In this document: piece by piece, positions 54,101-62,440 of the stretch
Position numbering within the stretch: the stretch's first letter is position 1
How the letters are laid out: every line of letters begins with the position of its first letter
DNA from: Cognatundibacterium curvum
GTDB taxonomy: Bacteria > Pseudomonadota > Gammaproteobacteria > Burkholderiales > Burkholderiaceae_D
Assembly (NCBI RefSeq): GCF_014284235.1
Contig: NZ_JACOGD010000002.1
Coordinates: forward strand, 558,001-622,000
Length of the DNA: 64,000 nucleotides
Direction: 5' to 3'
Position numbers and translations under genes: made by a program
The notes under the pieces: generated by a model
What the model saw: only the letters and a program-made list of their open reading frames with translations
Database searches by the model: none
Told to the model about the DNA's origin: nothing

Positions 54101-54469
54101 GATGGAAGTTCTGGCGTGATGCAAATGAATGGACTGAAATTCCGCAAAGGACTGGGCGTGGTGGGTAATACCGCTATACCTTTACAACTGAGCGGACAAT
54201 GGCAAACCTTCCGTGCCGACGTCGGTATCGACGATGCGTGTCGTCTGTTTGGTGGTTTGCAATTCCAGGTCTGGGGCGATGAGCGCCTGCTGTTTGACAG
54301 TGGTTTGATCAAAGCGCCAGCGGTGGTGAAACCTGAACTGGATATCCGTGGTGTGAAACAATTACGACTGGTGACCACTGGCGTACAAGGCAATACCAAA
54401 GCACCGGTCTGCGCCAACTGGGCAAATGCACAACTGATAGGATTCCAGGGCGATCAGGTGCAGCCTTGA
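51128..54469 (+). CDS. Secreted GH31-family glycosidase with F5/8C-like and NPCBM domains
   Basis: 1113 aa. Signal peptide (cleavage near ADA, residue 25), N-terminal beta-sandwich (about 40-240), GH31 TIM barrel (about 250-560). Expected catalytic Asp367 lies in KLDVAWTGKGY and acid/base Asp418 in TWTGDQSGSWD. Seen also GGWILPNDGYGCGYAD and GLSGQAYATGDVDGIFGG. C-terminal to the barrel come a beta domain with MYEDDGETRQYQKGEF, a discoidin-like segment (about 790-920, with NAFDGKPETWF) and an NPCBM module (about 965-1110). The barrel lacks the common WxDMNE nucleophile motif, placing it in a divergent GH31 group acting on alpha-glucans or related glycans. It stands alone. Confidence 0.88.
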   Translation: MKLNLRQSALSLFVAACFTPFADAAVLGNITHQESAAALPAGVQFKTSNGAIVRIELISADVFRVQAGLNGQLTPATDKAAPIVLPQAPQTVKFQLTQQEGYRLLQTTGFALRIYDQPMRLALYAADNQRKIWEEVQPLEISEQQSFQTLSSSKDEVFLGGGQQNGSYAFKGKTLDISYSGGWEEGDRPSPAPFYMSNRGYGVLRNTWSNGSYDFRSADAIHTSHSEARFDAYYFVGGLPRILDAYTSLTGRAKLLPRWALEFGDADCYNDGDNVKKPGTVPTGWSDGATGKTPDVVQSVAARYREHDMPGGWILPNDGYGCGYADLPAVVSGLKKYGFRTGLWTENGVDQIAWEVGKAGTRAQKLDVAWTGKGYQFSLDANQAAAQGILNNSDARPFVWTVMGWAGTQRYAVTWTGDQSGSWDYIRWHIPTLIGSGLSGQAYATGDVDGIFGGSPETFTRDLQWKTFTPVLMGMSGWSKAVRKHPWWFDEPYRSINRQYLKLKMRLTPYMYTYAREAELSGAPIVRGLMWDHPQDAHALTEQYKYQFFLGKDFLVAPVYKSQAASRGWRKGIYLPQGQWIDYWDGRVVDAGVNGKVIDQQVTLERLPVMVRAGAILPMYPTALYDGQVAKDTLTLDIYPHGKSSFTMYEDDGETRQYQKGEFASQTFTVDAPVGTAGDIQVKVDAVTGSYRDMEAARALELQIHSRVAPRQVLAGMQEMPALNNRAAWLAASSGWYYDVRDKYGTVYVKTAKQSVREAQEFLLRIPADQKLTATASYPSAPDLGDAIAPDNLLVVNRPAEEPGHPLENAFDGKPETWFRTVRDQSQKTGAHEFALALGERRMVKGFEIAPRTDQHWRYGQPKDVEVYLADSNGEWGQPVYRGRLLKQQAKQKVEFAAKPGRLFRFRILSTYDQSDDGSTQDPMVLTSANEASPAKAYHAAIPAVVTPVTISEFSVLEQALPDLPKQQLYLSDALTKTNLPVSLDQSAYRPDGSSGVMQMNGLKFRKGLGVVGNTAIPLQLSGQWQTFRADVGIDDACRLFGGLQFQVWGDERLLFDSGLIKAPAVVKPELDIRGVKQLRLVTTGVQGNTKAPVCANWANAQLIGFQGDQVQP

Positions 54470-54486
54470 AGTCTTGCCGTTTCACA

Positions 54487-54528
54487 GACCCCGTATTCAG
54501 GCCTGTGCGACAGGAAAAATACGGGGTC
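54487..54528. other. Nested hairpin between the GH31 gene and recA
   Basis: GACCCCGTATT and its exact complement (54487-54497 with 54518-54528) enclose a second stem CCTGT-GCG-ACAGG. No T-run follows. It probably ends the GH31 transcript or insulates recA. Confidence 0.55.
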
Positions 54529-54562
54529 ACAGAAAGTTTGAAAAAATTGCTTGCCAAAAGAA

Positions 54563-54614
54563 CTGATTTTTTATACAGTGCTGAAAACGCTCAATGTACT
54601 GTATTTAAATACAG
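54563..54614 (+). promoter_or_regulatory. recA promoter with two LexA (SOS) boxes
   Basis: A perfect SOS palindrome CTGTATTTAAATACAG lies at 54599-54614. A second, one-mismatch box CTGATTTTTTATACAG lies at 54563-54578 and contains the probable -10 (TATACA) with TTGCCA 15 bases upstream. LexA should repress recA from both sites until DNA damage. Confidence 0.85.
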
Positions 54615-54651
54615 CACTTTTCCACCATCCGATTATTGACTGAAAGAATGT

Positions 54652-55692
54652 ATGGACGATAAAAAACCTGACAACAGCTCTGAAAAAGCTAAAGCACTTG
54701 CCGCTGCACTCGCGCAAATCGAGAAGCAATTTGGTAAAGGTTCGGTCATGCGTATGGCCGATGGCGAGGTGGTTGAAGAAGTGCAGGTGGTTTCCACAGG
54801 CTCACTCGGTCTGGATATCGCGCTCGGCGTAGGTGGTTTGCCACGTGGCCGTGTGGTGGAAATTTACGGTCCTGAGTCTTCCGGTAAAACCACACTGACA
54901 CTGCAGGCGATTGCTGAAATGCAGAAGCTGGGCGGCACTTGTGCGTTTATCGATGCGGAGCATGCATTGGATGTGGGTTATGCACAGAAGCTGGGTGTGA
55001 ATTTATCTGATTTGCTGATTTCTCAGCCTGATACCGGCGAGCAGGCATTGGAAATTACCGATGCACTGGTTCGTTCCGGCAGTGTCGATCTGGTGGTGGT
55101 GGATTCGGTGGCCGCATTGACGCCAAGAGCGGAGATTGAAGGCGATATGGGTGATTCTCTGCCGGGTCTGCAGGCACGTCTGATGTCGCAGGCTTTGCGT
55201 AAGCTTACAGGCAGTATCAAACGCACCAATACTCTGGTCATCTTTATTAACCAGATTCGTATGAAAATCGGTGTGATGTTCGGCAGCCCTGAAACCACAA
55301 CAGGCGGTAACGCACTGAAGTTCTATGCATCGGTTCGTCTCGATATTCGCCGCACAGGTTCGATCAAGTCGGGTGATGAGGTTGTCGGTAGCGAAACTAA
55401 AGTGAAGGTAGTGAAGAATAAAGTTGCGCCACCGTTCAGAGAAGCGCATTTCGACATCATGTATGGCGAAGGTACTTCACGTGAAGGTGAGATACTGGAT
55501 CTGGGTGCGGAAGCAAAGATTGTTGAAAAATCCGGTGCCTGGTATAGCTATAACGGTGAAAAAATCGGTCAGGGCAAGGATAATGCGCGTAGTTTCCTGA
55601 AAGATCATCCGGAATTGGCATACGAGATTGAAAACAAAGTACGTGAACATCTGGGCGTTCCTTTGTTGCCACCAGCAGGCCATGACGAGTAA
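54652..55692 (+). CDS. recA: Recombinase RecA
   Basis: 346 aa, normal. Seen: Walker [13 protein letters not shown] near 72, [14 protein letters not shown], Walker [12 protein letters not shown]2 region [20 protein letters not shown] in pieces, and an acidic C-terminus. It drives homologous recombination and LexA self-cleavage. SOS boxes lie upstream and a terminator separates it from recX. Confidence 0.99.
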   Translation: MDDKKPDNSSEKAKALAAALAQIEKQFGKGSVMRMADGEVVEEVQVVSTGSLGLDIALGVGGLPRGRVVEIYGPESSGKTTLTLQAIAEMQKLGGTCAFIDAEHALDVGYAQKLGVNLSDLLISQPDTGEQALEITDALVRSGSVDLVVVDSVAALTPRAEIEGDMGDSLPGLQARLMSQALRKLTGSIKRTNTLVIFINQIRMKIGVMFGSPETTTGGNALKFYASVRLDIRRTGSIKSGDEVVGSETKVKVVKNKVAPPFREAHFDIMYGEGTSREGEILDLGAEAKIVEKSGAWYSYNGEKIGQGKDNARSFLKDHPELAYEIENKVREHLGVPLLPPAGHDE

Positions 55693-55745
55693 TAAGCGCT
55701 GACTGAAGATGTAACACTAGTCAGGTGTCGCAACTGATGCGCATG

Positions 55746-55774
55746 AACGCCAGCATGGATTGCTGGCGTTTTTT
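55746..55774 (+). terminator. Intrinsic terminator between recA and recX
   Basis: AACGCCAGC, a 7-base loop, GCTGGCGTT followed by T4. Partial read-through would let recX be expressed at a low level from the recA promoter, as in other bacteria. Confidence 0.9.
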
Positions 55775-55807
55775 ATTCCTAACGGTAAAACTGAAGATTG
55801 CTGTCTG

Positions 55808-56263
55808 ATGCAAAAGCCTAAATTAAGCCTCAAAGGCCGTGCCCTGCGCTATTTATCGCAACGCGAACATAGTCGCCTGGAATTGGCACGCAAACTCAGT
55901 CCCCATGTGGCGGAAGGTGAGGATCTCGATGCGGTGCTGGATTGGCTGCGGGATGCCAATTTTCTTTCCGCTGAGCGATTTTCTGAGTCACTGGTACACC
56001 GCCGTGCTGCACGCTTTGGAAATCATCGCATCCTGGCTGAGCTGCAAAGTCATCAACTCAGTGCAGAGGATATGGAAAACCGTAAAGCAGAAATGCAGGA
56101 AACAGAGTTAGCCAGAGCCGTGAATTTATTACATAGGAAATTTCCTGTAGCACCGGTTGATCAGGAAGAAAAATATAAGCAAATGCGTTTTTTGCAACAG
56201 CGCGGATTTTCCAGCGCGTCGATACGCGCGGCTATGCGGGCTGAGCGTGAGGAGTGGCACTGA
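55808..56263 (+). CDS. recX: RecA modulator RecX
   Basis: 151 aa from the ATG giving MQKPKLSLKGRALRYLSQRE; an upstream in-frame ATG would start inside the recA terminator and is rejected. Three-helix repeats: YLSQREHSRLELARKL, LRDANFLSAERFSESLVHRR in pieces, and MRFLQQRGFSSASIRAAM. It binds RecA filaments and limits their activity. Confidence 0.93.
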   Translation: MQKPKLSLKGRALRYLSQREHSRLELARKLSPHVAEGEDLDAVLDWLRDANFLSAERFSESLVHRRAARFGNHRILAELQSHQLSAEDMENRKAEMQETELARAVNLLHRKFPVAPVDQEEKYKQMRFLQQRGFSSASIRAAMRAEREEWH

Positions 56264-56397
56264 CAGCCCCGATGGTTATGGCGGACGCTTAAATTGCTAC
56301 CACGCGTAAGCTATATAAATTTGTTTCAAGCTTATTGTCTTTAAGTAAATGGTTCTGTTAAAAAACAGCTTGTCCTTGCAAGTTCCTTATATAGCTG

Positions 56398-56461
56398 TGC
56401 TAGAATTCCGTGGTTTTTGCAGCGCCGCAGGAGCGGCTGTTACCGTAGAAGCTGCGGTAAC
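56398..56461 (+). promoter_or_regulatory. Extended -10 promoter and leader hairpin of the DUF2889 gene
   Basis: TGCTAGAAT (56398-56406) is an extended -10 element. The resulting leader of roughly 100 bases holds a 7-bp perfect hairpin GTTACCG/CGGTAAC at 56439-56461. No known riboswitch was recognised. Evidence is by eye only. Confidence 0.4.
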
Positions 56462-56509
56462 GACACGCAATTGTGGCTCTTTTATTCAGAATTAGCCGCC
56501 CAAAAAGGC

Positions 56510-57094
56510 ATGATGCCCATATCTCAGTCCACCACAAAACGCACGTTGAAGCACACGCGCGCGATCACCATCGAAGCGTTTGCGCGCGACGATGGTCTGT
56601 GGGATCTTGACGCTCGCATAACTGATCACAAGCAACGTGATATTCAGCTCGCTTCCGGCCTGCGGCCGCAAGGCGCGGCTTTGCACGACCTGACTTTGCG
56701 TGTGACGGTTGATCTGCAACTCAATGTGGTTGATGCGTTTGCCTGTTCGGACGCGGTTCCCTATCCTGGATATTGTGAGTCTATTGGCCCTGATTACCAA
56801 AAACTGATAGGTTTGAACCTGATGCGTCAGTTCAGGCAGGGCGTTAAAGAGCGACTATCCGGTACTAATGGATGTACTCACCTGACAGAGTTAGCTCAGA
56901 TTTTACCTACCGCAGCAATTCAAGCATTCGCCGGTGACGTGATCGATACACGTGACGCCGCCAGCAATTCCACTGATTCCAACCAACCTTTCCAGCTAGA
57001 CCGTTGCCACGCATTGCGTCTGGATGGACCGGCCGTTGTTCAGTATTACCCGCGTTGGGCGAAATCTTCGCCTGATGCAAAATCACCCAGCTAG
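56510..57094 (+). CDS. DUF2889 domain protein
   Basis: 194 aa starting at one of two adjacent ATGs (MMPISQSTTKRTLKHTR), with AAGG upstream; the longer frame to 56417 lies in the structured leader. Seen: IEAFARDDGLWDLDARITDHK, LRVTVDLQLNVVDAFA, PGYCESIGPDYQKLIGLNL in pieces, and CTHLTELAQILPTAAIQAFAGD in pieces. Homologues in proteobacteria have no known function. It lies 45 bases before sucC. Confidence 0.85.
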   Translation: MMPISQSTTKRTLKHTRAITIEAFARDDGLWDLDARITDHKQRDIQLASGLRPQGAALHDLTLRVTVDLQLNVVDAFACSDAVPYPGYCESIGPDYQKLIGLNLMRQFRQGVKERLSGTNGCTHLTELAQILPTAAIQAFAGDVIDTRDAASNSTDSNQPFQLDRCHALRLDGPAVVQYYPRWAKSSPDAKSPS

Positions 57095-57139
57095 TTTGTT
57101 TAATTATTATTTATACCTCAGTGTCTGAAGGGAAGTCGT

Positions 57140-58309
57140 ATGAAAATCCATGAGTATCAGGGTAAAGAAATCCTCCGCAAATACGGAGTGACCGTACCAC
57201 GCGGTATCCCATGCATGTCCGTTGAAGAAGCAGTCAAAGCGGCTGAAACTCTGGGCGGACCAGTCTGGGTCGTCAAAGCACAGATCCATGCCGGTGGCCG
57301 TGGTAAGGGTGGTGGCGTTAAAGTTGCAAAATCCCTGGAGCAAGTGCGTGAATACGCAGATGCCATCATGGGTATGCAATTGGTCACACACCAAACCAGC
57401 CCTGAAGGCCAGAAAGTTCGCCGTCTGCTGATCGAAGAAGGCGCGGACATCAAGAAAGAACTGTACGTCAGTATGGTGACTGACCGTATCAGCCAGCGCG
57501 TTGTTCTGATGGCATCTTCCGAAGGCGGTATGGACATTGAAGAAGTTGCGGAAAAACATCCGGAACTGATTCACTCCATTGCTATCGACCCTAGCGCTGG
57601 CCTGCAAGATGCAGAAGCTGACGATATCTCCCGTAAAATCGGTGTTCCTGAAGGCTCCATCGCTGACGCACGCGTACAGTTGCAAGGTTTGTACAAAGCA
57701 TTCATGGAAACTGACTGCTCCCTGGCAGAAATCAATCCACTGATCCTGACCGGCTCCGGTAAAGTAATCGCACTGGACGCGAAATTTAACTTCGATGCAA
57801 ACTCCCTGTTCCGTCAACCGGAAATCGTGGCTTACCGCGATCTGGATGAAGAAGATCCGGCTGAAATCGAAGCGTCCAAATTTGACCTGGCTTACATCTC
57901 CCTCGACGGTAACATCGGTTGCCTGGTGAACGGTGCCGGTCTGGCGATGGCAACGATGGATACCATCAAACTGTTTGGCGGCGAGCCAGCTAACTTCCTC
58001 GACGTAGGCGGTGGCGCGACAGCAGAGAAAGTCACTGAAGCATTCAAGATCATGTTGAAAAACCCAGGTCTGAAAGCCATCCTGGTCAACATCTTCGGCG
58101 GTATCATGCGTTGCGACGTGATCGCAGAAGGCGTGATCACTGCATCTAAAGCTGTTTCCCTGCAAGTACCTCTGGTTGTACGTATGAAGGGTACGAATGA
58201 AGACATCGGTAAGAAAATGCTGGCCGACTCCGGTCTGCCTATCATTTCTGCTGACACGATGGAAGAAGCAGCTCAGAAAGTTGTTGCCGCTGCTGCTGCT
58301 CACGCTTAA
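57140..58309 (+). CDS. sucC: Succinyl-CoA synthetase beta subunit
   Basis: TCA-cycle enzyme, 389 aa. N-terminal ATP-grasp domain ([34 protein letters not shown]), then [10 protein letters not shown], and a C-terminal CoA-ligase domain with [18 protein letters not shown] and [13 protein letters not shown]. It is co-transcribed with sucD (18-base gap). Codon use indicates high expression; the long reading frame on the other strand is a shadow of this. Confidence 0.99.
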   Translation: MKIHEYQGKEILRKYGVTVPRGIPCMSVEEAVKAAETLGGPVWVVKAQIHAGGRGKGGGVKVAKSLEQVREYADAIMGMQLVTHQTSPEGQKVRRLLIEEGADIKKELYVSMVTDRISQRVVLMASSEGGMDIEEVAEKHPELIHSIAIDPSAGLQDAEADDISRKIGVPEGSIADARVQLQGLYKAFMETDCSLAEINPLILTGSGKVIALDAKFNFDANSLFRQPEIVAYRDLDEEDPAEIEASKFDLAYISLDGNIGCLVNGAGLAMATMDTIKLFGGEPANFLDVGGGATAEKVTEAFKIMLKNPGLKAILVNIFGGIMRCDVIAEGVITASKAVSLQVPLVVRMKGTNEDIGKKMLADSGLPIISADTMEEAAQKVVAAAAAHA

Positions 58310-58327
58310 TTATCGCAAGGAATCACT

Positions 58328-59209
58328 ATGTCCATCCTGATTAATAAAGACACTAAAGTCATTACCCAAGGTATTACTGGTAAAACAGGCCAGTTCCATA
58401 CACGTATGTGCCGCGATTACGCGAACGGCAAAGAATGTTTCGTTGCTGGCGTGAATCCAAAGAAAGCTGGCGAAGATTTCGAAGGCATCCCGATTTATGC
58501 AAACGTTACAGAAGCAAAAGCTGCAACTGGCGCTACTGTTTCCGTGATCTATGTTCCGCCAGCAGGTGCAGCGGCAGCGATCTGGGAAGCCGTGGAAGCG
58601 GAACTGGATCTGGCGATCTGTATCACTGAAGGCATCCCTGTCCGTGACATGATGATGTTGAAAGACCGCATGGCTAAAGCCGGTAGCAAAACAAAATTGC
58701 TCGGCCCTAACTGCCCAGGTCTGATCACTCCTGACGAAATCAAAATCGGCATCATGCCTGGTCACATCCACAAGAAAGGCCGTATCGGCGTGGTTTCCCG
58801 TTCCGGTACTTTGACTTATGAAGCAGTTGGTCAGTTGACCGCACTGGGTCTGGGTCAATCTTCCGCCGTTGGTATCGGTGGTGATCCGATCAACGGTCTG
58901 AAGCATATCGATATCATGCAGATGTTTAACGATGATCCTGATACTGATGCCGTGATCATGATTGGTGAAATCGGTGGTCCGGATGAGGCAAATGCCGCTT
59001 ACTGGATCAAAGAAAACATGAAAAAACCAGTCGTTGGCTTTATCGCTGGCGTGACTGCACCTCCAGGCAAACGTATGGGCCATGCTGGCGCATTGATTTC
59101 CGGCGGCGCAGATACAGCACAAGCTAAACTGGAAATCATGGAAGCTTGCGGTATTAAAACAACAAAGAACCCGTCTGAAATGGCGCGTCTGTTGAAAGCA
59201 ATGCTGTAA
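58328..59209 (+). CDS. sucD: Succinyl-CoA synthetase alpha subunit
   Basis: 293 aa. Seen: the CoA-binding Rossmann part (QGITGKTGQFHTRMC), YVPPAGAAAAIWEA, the LGPNCPGLITP loop, SRSGTLTYEAVGQLT, and GFIAGVTAPPGKRMGHAGALI in pieces containing the phosphohistidine GHAGA. It pairs with SucC to make ATP or GTP from succinyl-CoA. A terminator follows. Confidence 0.99.
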   Translation: MSILINKDTKVITQGITGKTGQFHTRMCRDYANGKECFVAGVNPKKAGEDFEGIPIYANVTEAKAATGATVSVIYVPPAGAAAAIWEAVEAELDLAICITEGIPVRDMMMLKDRMAKAGSKTKLLGPNCPGLITPDEIKIGIMPGHIHKKGRIGVVSRSGTLTYEAVGQLTALGLGQSSAVGIGGDPINGLKHIDIMQMFNDDPDTDAVIMIGEIGGPDEANAAYWIKENMKKPVVGFIAGVTAPPGKRMGHAGALISGGADTAQAKLEIMEACGIKTTKNPSEMARLLKAML

Positions 59210-59237
59210 TCTCAACTGATTCAGGTTTTCAGGTATC

Positions 59238-59267
59238 AAAAGGCCGCGCATGTCGCGGCCTTTTTTT
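59238..59267 (+). terminator. Intrinsic terminator after sucCD
   Basis: AAAGGCCGCG, a short loop, CGCGGCCTTT continuing into T7. Confidence 0.93.
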
Positions 59268-59482
59268 GCGTCTGGCGCACGCAGTATTTGTGCTTGTGTG
59301 TGAATTAAGTGCAAACTGTTGTGGTCAGTGTTAAGCTTATTAGCGGCAAGGTCTTTTGGGATCTGGATCATGATGAGGTTTGCGTAAAGGCATATGAAAT
59401 TGGTCTGACTTCCTGTAAGCACCGGAAATGCCGGAAACGCTGATTTACCTGTAGTTAGCAGGTCCTGAAAAACAAAGAGATA

Positions 59483-60289
59483 ATGCCCAGCCCGCAAAAA
59501 ATAGAATTTTCTGCACTGTCCGATATAGGAAAAGTCAGAGCACATAATGAAGACGCCATCGTCGTGTGCGAAGACTATGCCTGCGCAATTCTGGCAGATG
59601 GGATGGGGGGATACAAAGCGGGGGAGGTGGCCAGTGCGATGGCAGCGCAGATCATTGCTGATGATTTAAGCAGTCATTTTGAGCGTCGCTGGCTACCGCA
59701 TTTCCGCCTTCGTGCCAAGCAGATTAACCGTTGGCTGCATGATGCAATTGACCATGCGAATGCGCAGATAATGCGCGCTTCACAGGCTGATCCGGCCTGT
59801 TTCGGAATGGGAACGACAGTGGTGGTCGCTTGTTTTTTTGAAGATAAGCTGGCTATTTCGCATGTCGGCGATTCGCGTGCTTATGTTTTCCGGCAAAACA
59901 GGCTGATCAGGCTAAGCTATGATCACTCGGTATTACAAGAGCAAATTGATGCTGGTTATATCTCGGAAGAGCAGGCACGCTTTTCTGCGATTAAAAATTT
60001 AATTACCCGGGCTGTCGGTACCCAGAGCTATGTGCAGGTAGAACAGCATATACATGAAGTATACGATGAGGACATCGTTCTGCTGTGCTCGGATGGTTTG
60101 AGCGACATGCTCAGTCATGATGAAATTCTGCAAATTATTGAGCAGAATAAACTGGATCTTCCGGCTTGTTGTCAGCGCTTGATTGCAGCTGCGAATGCGC
60201 AGGGTGGATTTGATAATGTCTCTGTGGTTTTGCTGCGCGTACCCGCAGTACGTGCGCAAAGCTGGTTGCAGCGTCTGACCGGACGCTGA
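59483..60289 (+). CDS. PP2C-family serine/threonine phosphatase
   Basis: 268 aa. Metal-binding aspartates are seen in RAHNEDAI, ILADGMGGYKAGEVAS, SHVGDSRAYVFR, LLCSDGLSDML and FDNVSVVLL. No membrane segment. It is soluble and followed 33 bases later by an FHA-domain gene, the usual pairing for phospho-threonine signalling, but no Ser/Thr kinase gene is in the window. A 273-base gap with no recognised gene separates it from sucD. Confidence 0.93.
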   Translation: MPSPQKIEFSALSDIGKVRAHNEDAIVVCEDYACAILADGMGGYKAGEVASAMAAQIIADDLSSHFERRWLPHFRLRAKQINRWLHDAIDHANAQIMRASQADPACFGMGTTVVVACFFEDKLAISHVGDSRAYVFRQNRLIRLSYDHSVLQEQIDAGYISEEQARFSAIKNLITRAVGTQSYVQVEQHIHEVYDEDIVLLCSDGLSDMLSHDEILQIIEQNKLDLPACCQRLIAAANAQGGFDNVSVVLLRVPAVRAQSWLQRLTGR

Positions 60290-60322
60290 TTGCTAATTTA
60301 ATTATTTTCTGAATCTGAGATT

Positions 60323-60925
60323 ATGGCGAAAATCATCGTCACCTTTAATGGGTTGATACAACAAGAAGTCAGCATAACCAAGTCACGCATTACGATAGGG
60401 CGCAGACCGGGTAATGACATCGTGATCGATCATCTGACCGTAAGTGGTCAGCACGCTGCAATAGACACCACATCGAATGGCTCTTTTATTCTGGATCTGG
60501 GCAGTACCAATGGCACCATGGTCAATAGTCAGCCTGTTAAAAAACATTTGCTGCAACACGATGATGTGATTGATATTGGCAAATATAAATTGCGCTTCCA
60601 GGTCAATAAACAAGAGCAGATCAGAACACTGGACACGGTAACGGGAGCTCCTGCTGCAAAAGCTGGCATCGCGAAAATCAAAGTGATGAACGGCGCCAAT
60701 ATCGGAAAAGAGCTGACGCTGACTAAGCCAGTCACTACGATAGGATCACCAGCTGCGCAGGTGATTGCGATTGCTAAACAGGATGGTCGTTATACCCTGC
60801 GCTTTGTGGAGGGGAAGGAAATGCCAAAAGTAAATGGTCAGATTCTCGGCGATGCGCCTTACCTGTTGAACCACGCCGACATCATAGACTTGATGGGCGT
60901 ACACATGCAGTTCAGTTTGTCCTGA
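60323..60925 (+). CDS. FHA-domain protein with a second, degenerate FHA-like half
   Basis: 200 aa. The first half is a canonical FHA domain: ITIGRRPGNDIVIDHLTVSGQHAAI, in pieces, with GR, SxxH and the NGTMVN turn, so it can bind phosphothreonine. The second half (about 110-200) repeats the layout (GKELTLTKPVTTIGSPAAQV; KVNGQILGD; LLNHADIIDLMG) but lacks the Arg/Ser/His binding residues. It is probably co-transcribed with the PP2C gene. Confidence 0.88.
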   Translation: MAKIIVTFNGLIQQEVSITKSRITIGRRPGNDIVIDHLTVSGQHAAIDTTSNGSFILDLGSTNGTMVNSQPVKKHLLQHDDVIDIGKYKLRFQVNKQEQIRTLDTVTGAPAAKAGIAKIKVMNGANIGKELTLTKPVTTIGSPAAQVIAIAKQDGRYTLRFVEGKEMPKVNGQILGDAPYLLNHADIIDLMGVHMQFSLS

Positions 60926-61053
60926 AGCCTGAATAGTCAGGCAAGGCGTTGATATTGGAAGTTTTTGACGAAAACTGGCAGTTTACTGACAAATTTTGTC
61001 TAACATCAAAAAAACGTCAATCTTTACCCTGGATGTTTCCTACCTGGATGAGC

Positions 61054-61069
61054 TGGCACACTGTTTGCT
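61054..61069 (+). promoter_or_regulatory. Sigma-54 promoter of pilA
   Basis: TGGCAC, five bases, TTGCT. The GG and GC doublets are 10 bases apart, exactly as RpoN requires. It lies about 50 bases before the pilin start. Type IV pilin genes are classically controlled by RpoN with PilS/PilR; a GACAAATTTTGTC near-palindrome about 65 bases upstream could be the activator site. Confidence 0.88.
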
Positions 61070-61119
61070 CAATATACGATCAGGAATATTCCTGATTACC
61101 TCTCAACTGGAGATTAAGC

Positions 61120-61578
61120 ATGAAATCGATGAAATTTGCTAAGAAAGTACAACAAGGTTTTACTCTGATCGAATTGATGATCGTTGTTGCGATTATCGGT
61201 ATTCTGGCTGCTGTTGCATTGCCAGCATACAACGACTACACAACACGCGCTCAGGTATCTGAAGCTGTTGAATTGCTGGGCGGTATGAAAGGTCCTCTGG
61301 CTGCATACGGTTACGAGCAAAATGCTTGGCCTGCTCTGGTTGCATCTAACCCAACAGCAACTGACATCGTCGCAACTTTGACTGGTAAATATACCTCTAT
61401 CACAAACTCTGTTACAGGTACTTTCCCAACTGGTGCGATTACTGCAACAATGTCTTCCGGTCAGGCTAGCGGTAAAAAAGTAGTGTTGAAAACTACTGAT
61501 GGTGGCCAGACTTGGGCATGTAATTCCACAGCAGGTACTGACGTTGCGATCAAATGGTTGCCACAAGCTTGCAAATAA
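61120..61578 (+). CDS. pilA: Type IV pilin, major (PilA-like)
   Basis: 152-aa prepilin. Short leader ending at Gly13, cleaved before Phe14 of [22 protein letters not shown], in pieces, with the required Glu at +5. The C-terminal D-region is closed by Cys134 and Cys151. The gene has a sigma-54 promoter, a good ribosome-binding site and a strong terminator, and its codon use is strongly biased, consistent with the major pilin. PilD would process it and the pilus machinery would assemble it. Confidence 0.96.
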   Translation: MKSMKFAKKVQQGFTLIELMIVVAIIGILAAVALPAYNDYTTRAQVSEAVELLGGMKGPLAAYGYEQNAWPALVASNPTATDIVATLTGKYTSITNSVTGTFPTGAITATMSSGQASGKKVVLKTTDGGQTWACNSTAGTDVAIKWLPQACK

Positions 61579-61600
61579 TCTGCTGGTGTAATTGACAAAG

Positions 61601-61632
61601 AAAGGTGCTTTTTGCAGGGCACCTTTTTTTTT
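61601..61632 (+). terminator. Intrinsic terminator after pilA
   Basis: AAAGGTGC, a 10-base loop, GCACC followed by T9. Confidence 0.93.
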
Positions 61633-61792
61633 ATCGATGTATTGCGTCTTTGATAACTTTTTATGTGAGGTTTAATCTGTTGTTAAAACCTTTGTAAGAG
61701 CTGCCTGATGCGATAGGGAATTTGATTCAATTGACTGCTTAATCTAAGACCAGAAGCAAGGGAATTGATGCTTCCTGTGGGGAGAGTGAAAA

Positions 61793-62260
61793 ATGAAACC
61801 AAGAAGATTATTAAAAAAAATCCAGCGTGGATTTACCTTGATCGAGTTAATGATAGTGGTCGCTATCATCGGCATTCTGGCTGCGGTTGCATTGCCAGCG
61901 TATAACGATTACACCACGCGTGCCCAGGTCGCGGAGGCAGTGGAATTGCTGGCAGGCTTGAAGGGCGCAGTGGCGGCTTATGGGTATGAAAATTCGTCCT
62001 GGCCTACTATGGTGACATCCAGCTCTACAGTCACAGCGACCAATATCGTCGCAACTTTATCCGGTAAATACGCGACTGTGACACCTAGTGTGACGGGGTC
62101 ATTTCCGGCGGGAACCATCAAGGCAACAATGCAGTCTGGTCAGGCAAATAGTAAAATTGTTGGTTTGGCTACCACCAATGGTGGACAAACCTGGAATTGC
62201 TCATCCGGAAATGGCGTAACGACGGTTGATGCAAAATGGTTGCCGCAAGCCTGTAAGTAA
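61793..62260 (+). CDS. Second type IV pilin
   Basis: 155-aa prepilin, leader cleaved after Gly13 before FTLIELM, D-region cysteines 136 and 154. The N-terminal helix matches the first pilin almost residue for residue, but the DNA differs at many third positions and the globular part has diverged, so the duplication is old. The ATG follows GGGGAGAGTG. No sigma-54 site was seen in its 214-base upstream region, and codons are less biased, suggesting lower or different expression (minor or alternative pilin). Confidence 0.94.
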   Translation: MKPRRLLKKIQRGFTLIELMIVVAIIGILAAVALPAYNDYTTRAQVAEAVELLAGLKGAVAAYGYENSSWPTMVTSSSTVTATNIVATLSGKYATVTPSVTGSFPAGTIKATMQSGQANSKIVGLATTNGGQTWNCSSGNGVTTVDAKWLPQACK

Positions 62261-62292
62261 ATTGTGTGAACGATTCATTGTATTTTTTCCTT

Positions 62293-62320
62293 AAGGCACC
62301 TGAGGGTGCCTTATGTTTTT
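62293..62320 (+). terminator. Intrinsic terminator after the second pilin gene
   Basis: AAGGCACC, a 4-base loop, GGTGCCTT, then a T-rich tail (T7 after ATG). Confidence 0.88.
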
Positions 62321-62440
62321 TTGATTGTTTTTGTGTGTGTTGCTGATGGGATGAATTTGTTATGTCCTTGCTATAGATGTACAAAATACAGCGCAGTACA
62401 ATGTTGCTTTTGACCCTCAGACGGCAAAGCTGAATTAAAT

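Noticed and set aside
57107-59545. Two long open frames (about 398 and 411 codons) antisense to sucC and sucD
   Set aside because: The plus strand encodes complete SucC and SucD; the antisense translations are rich in Cys, His and Phe with no domain.
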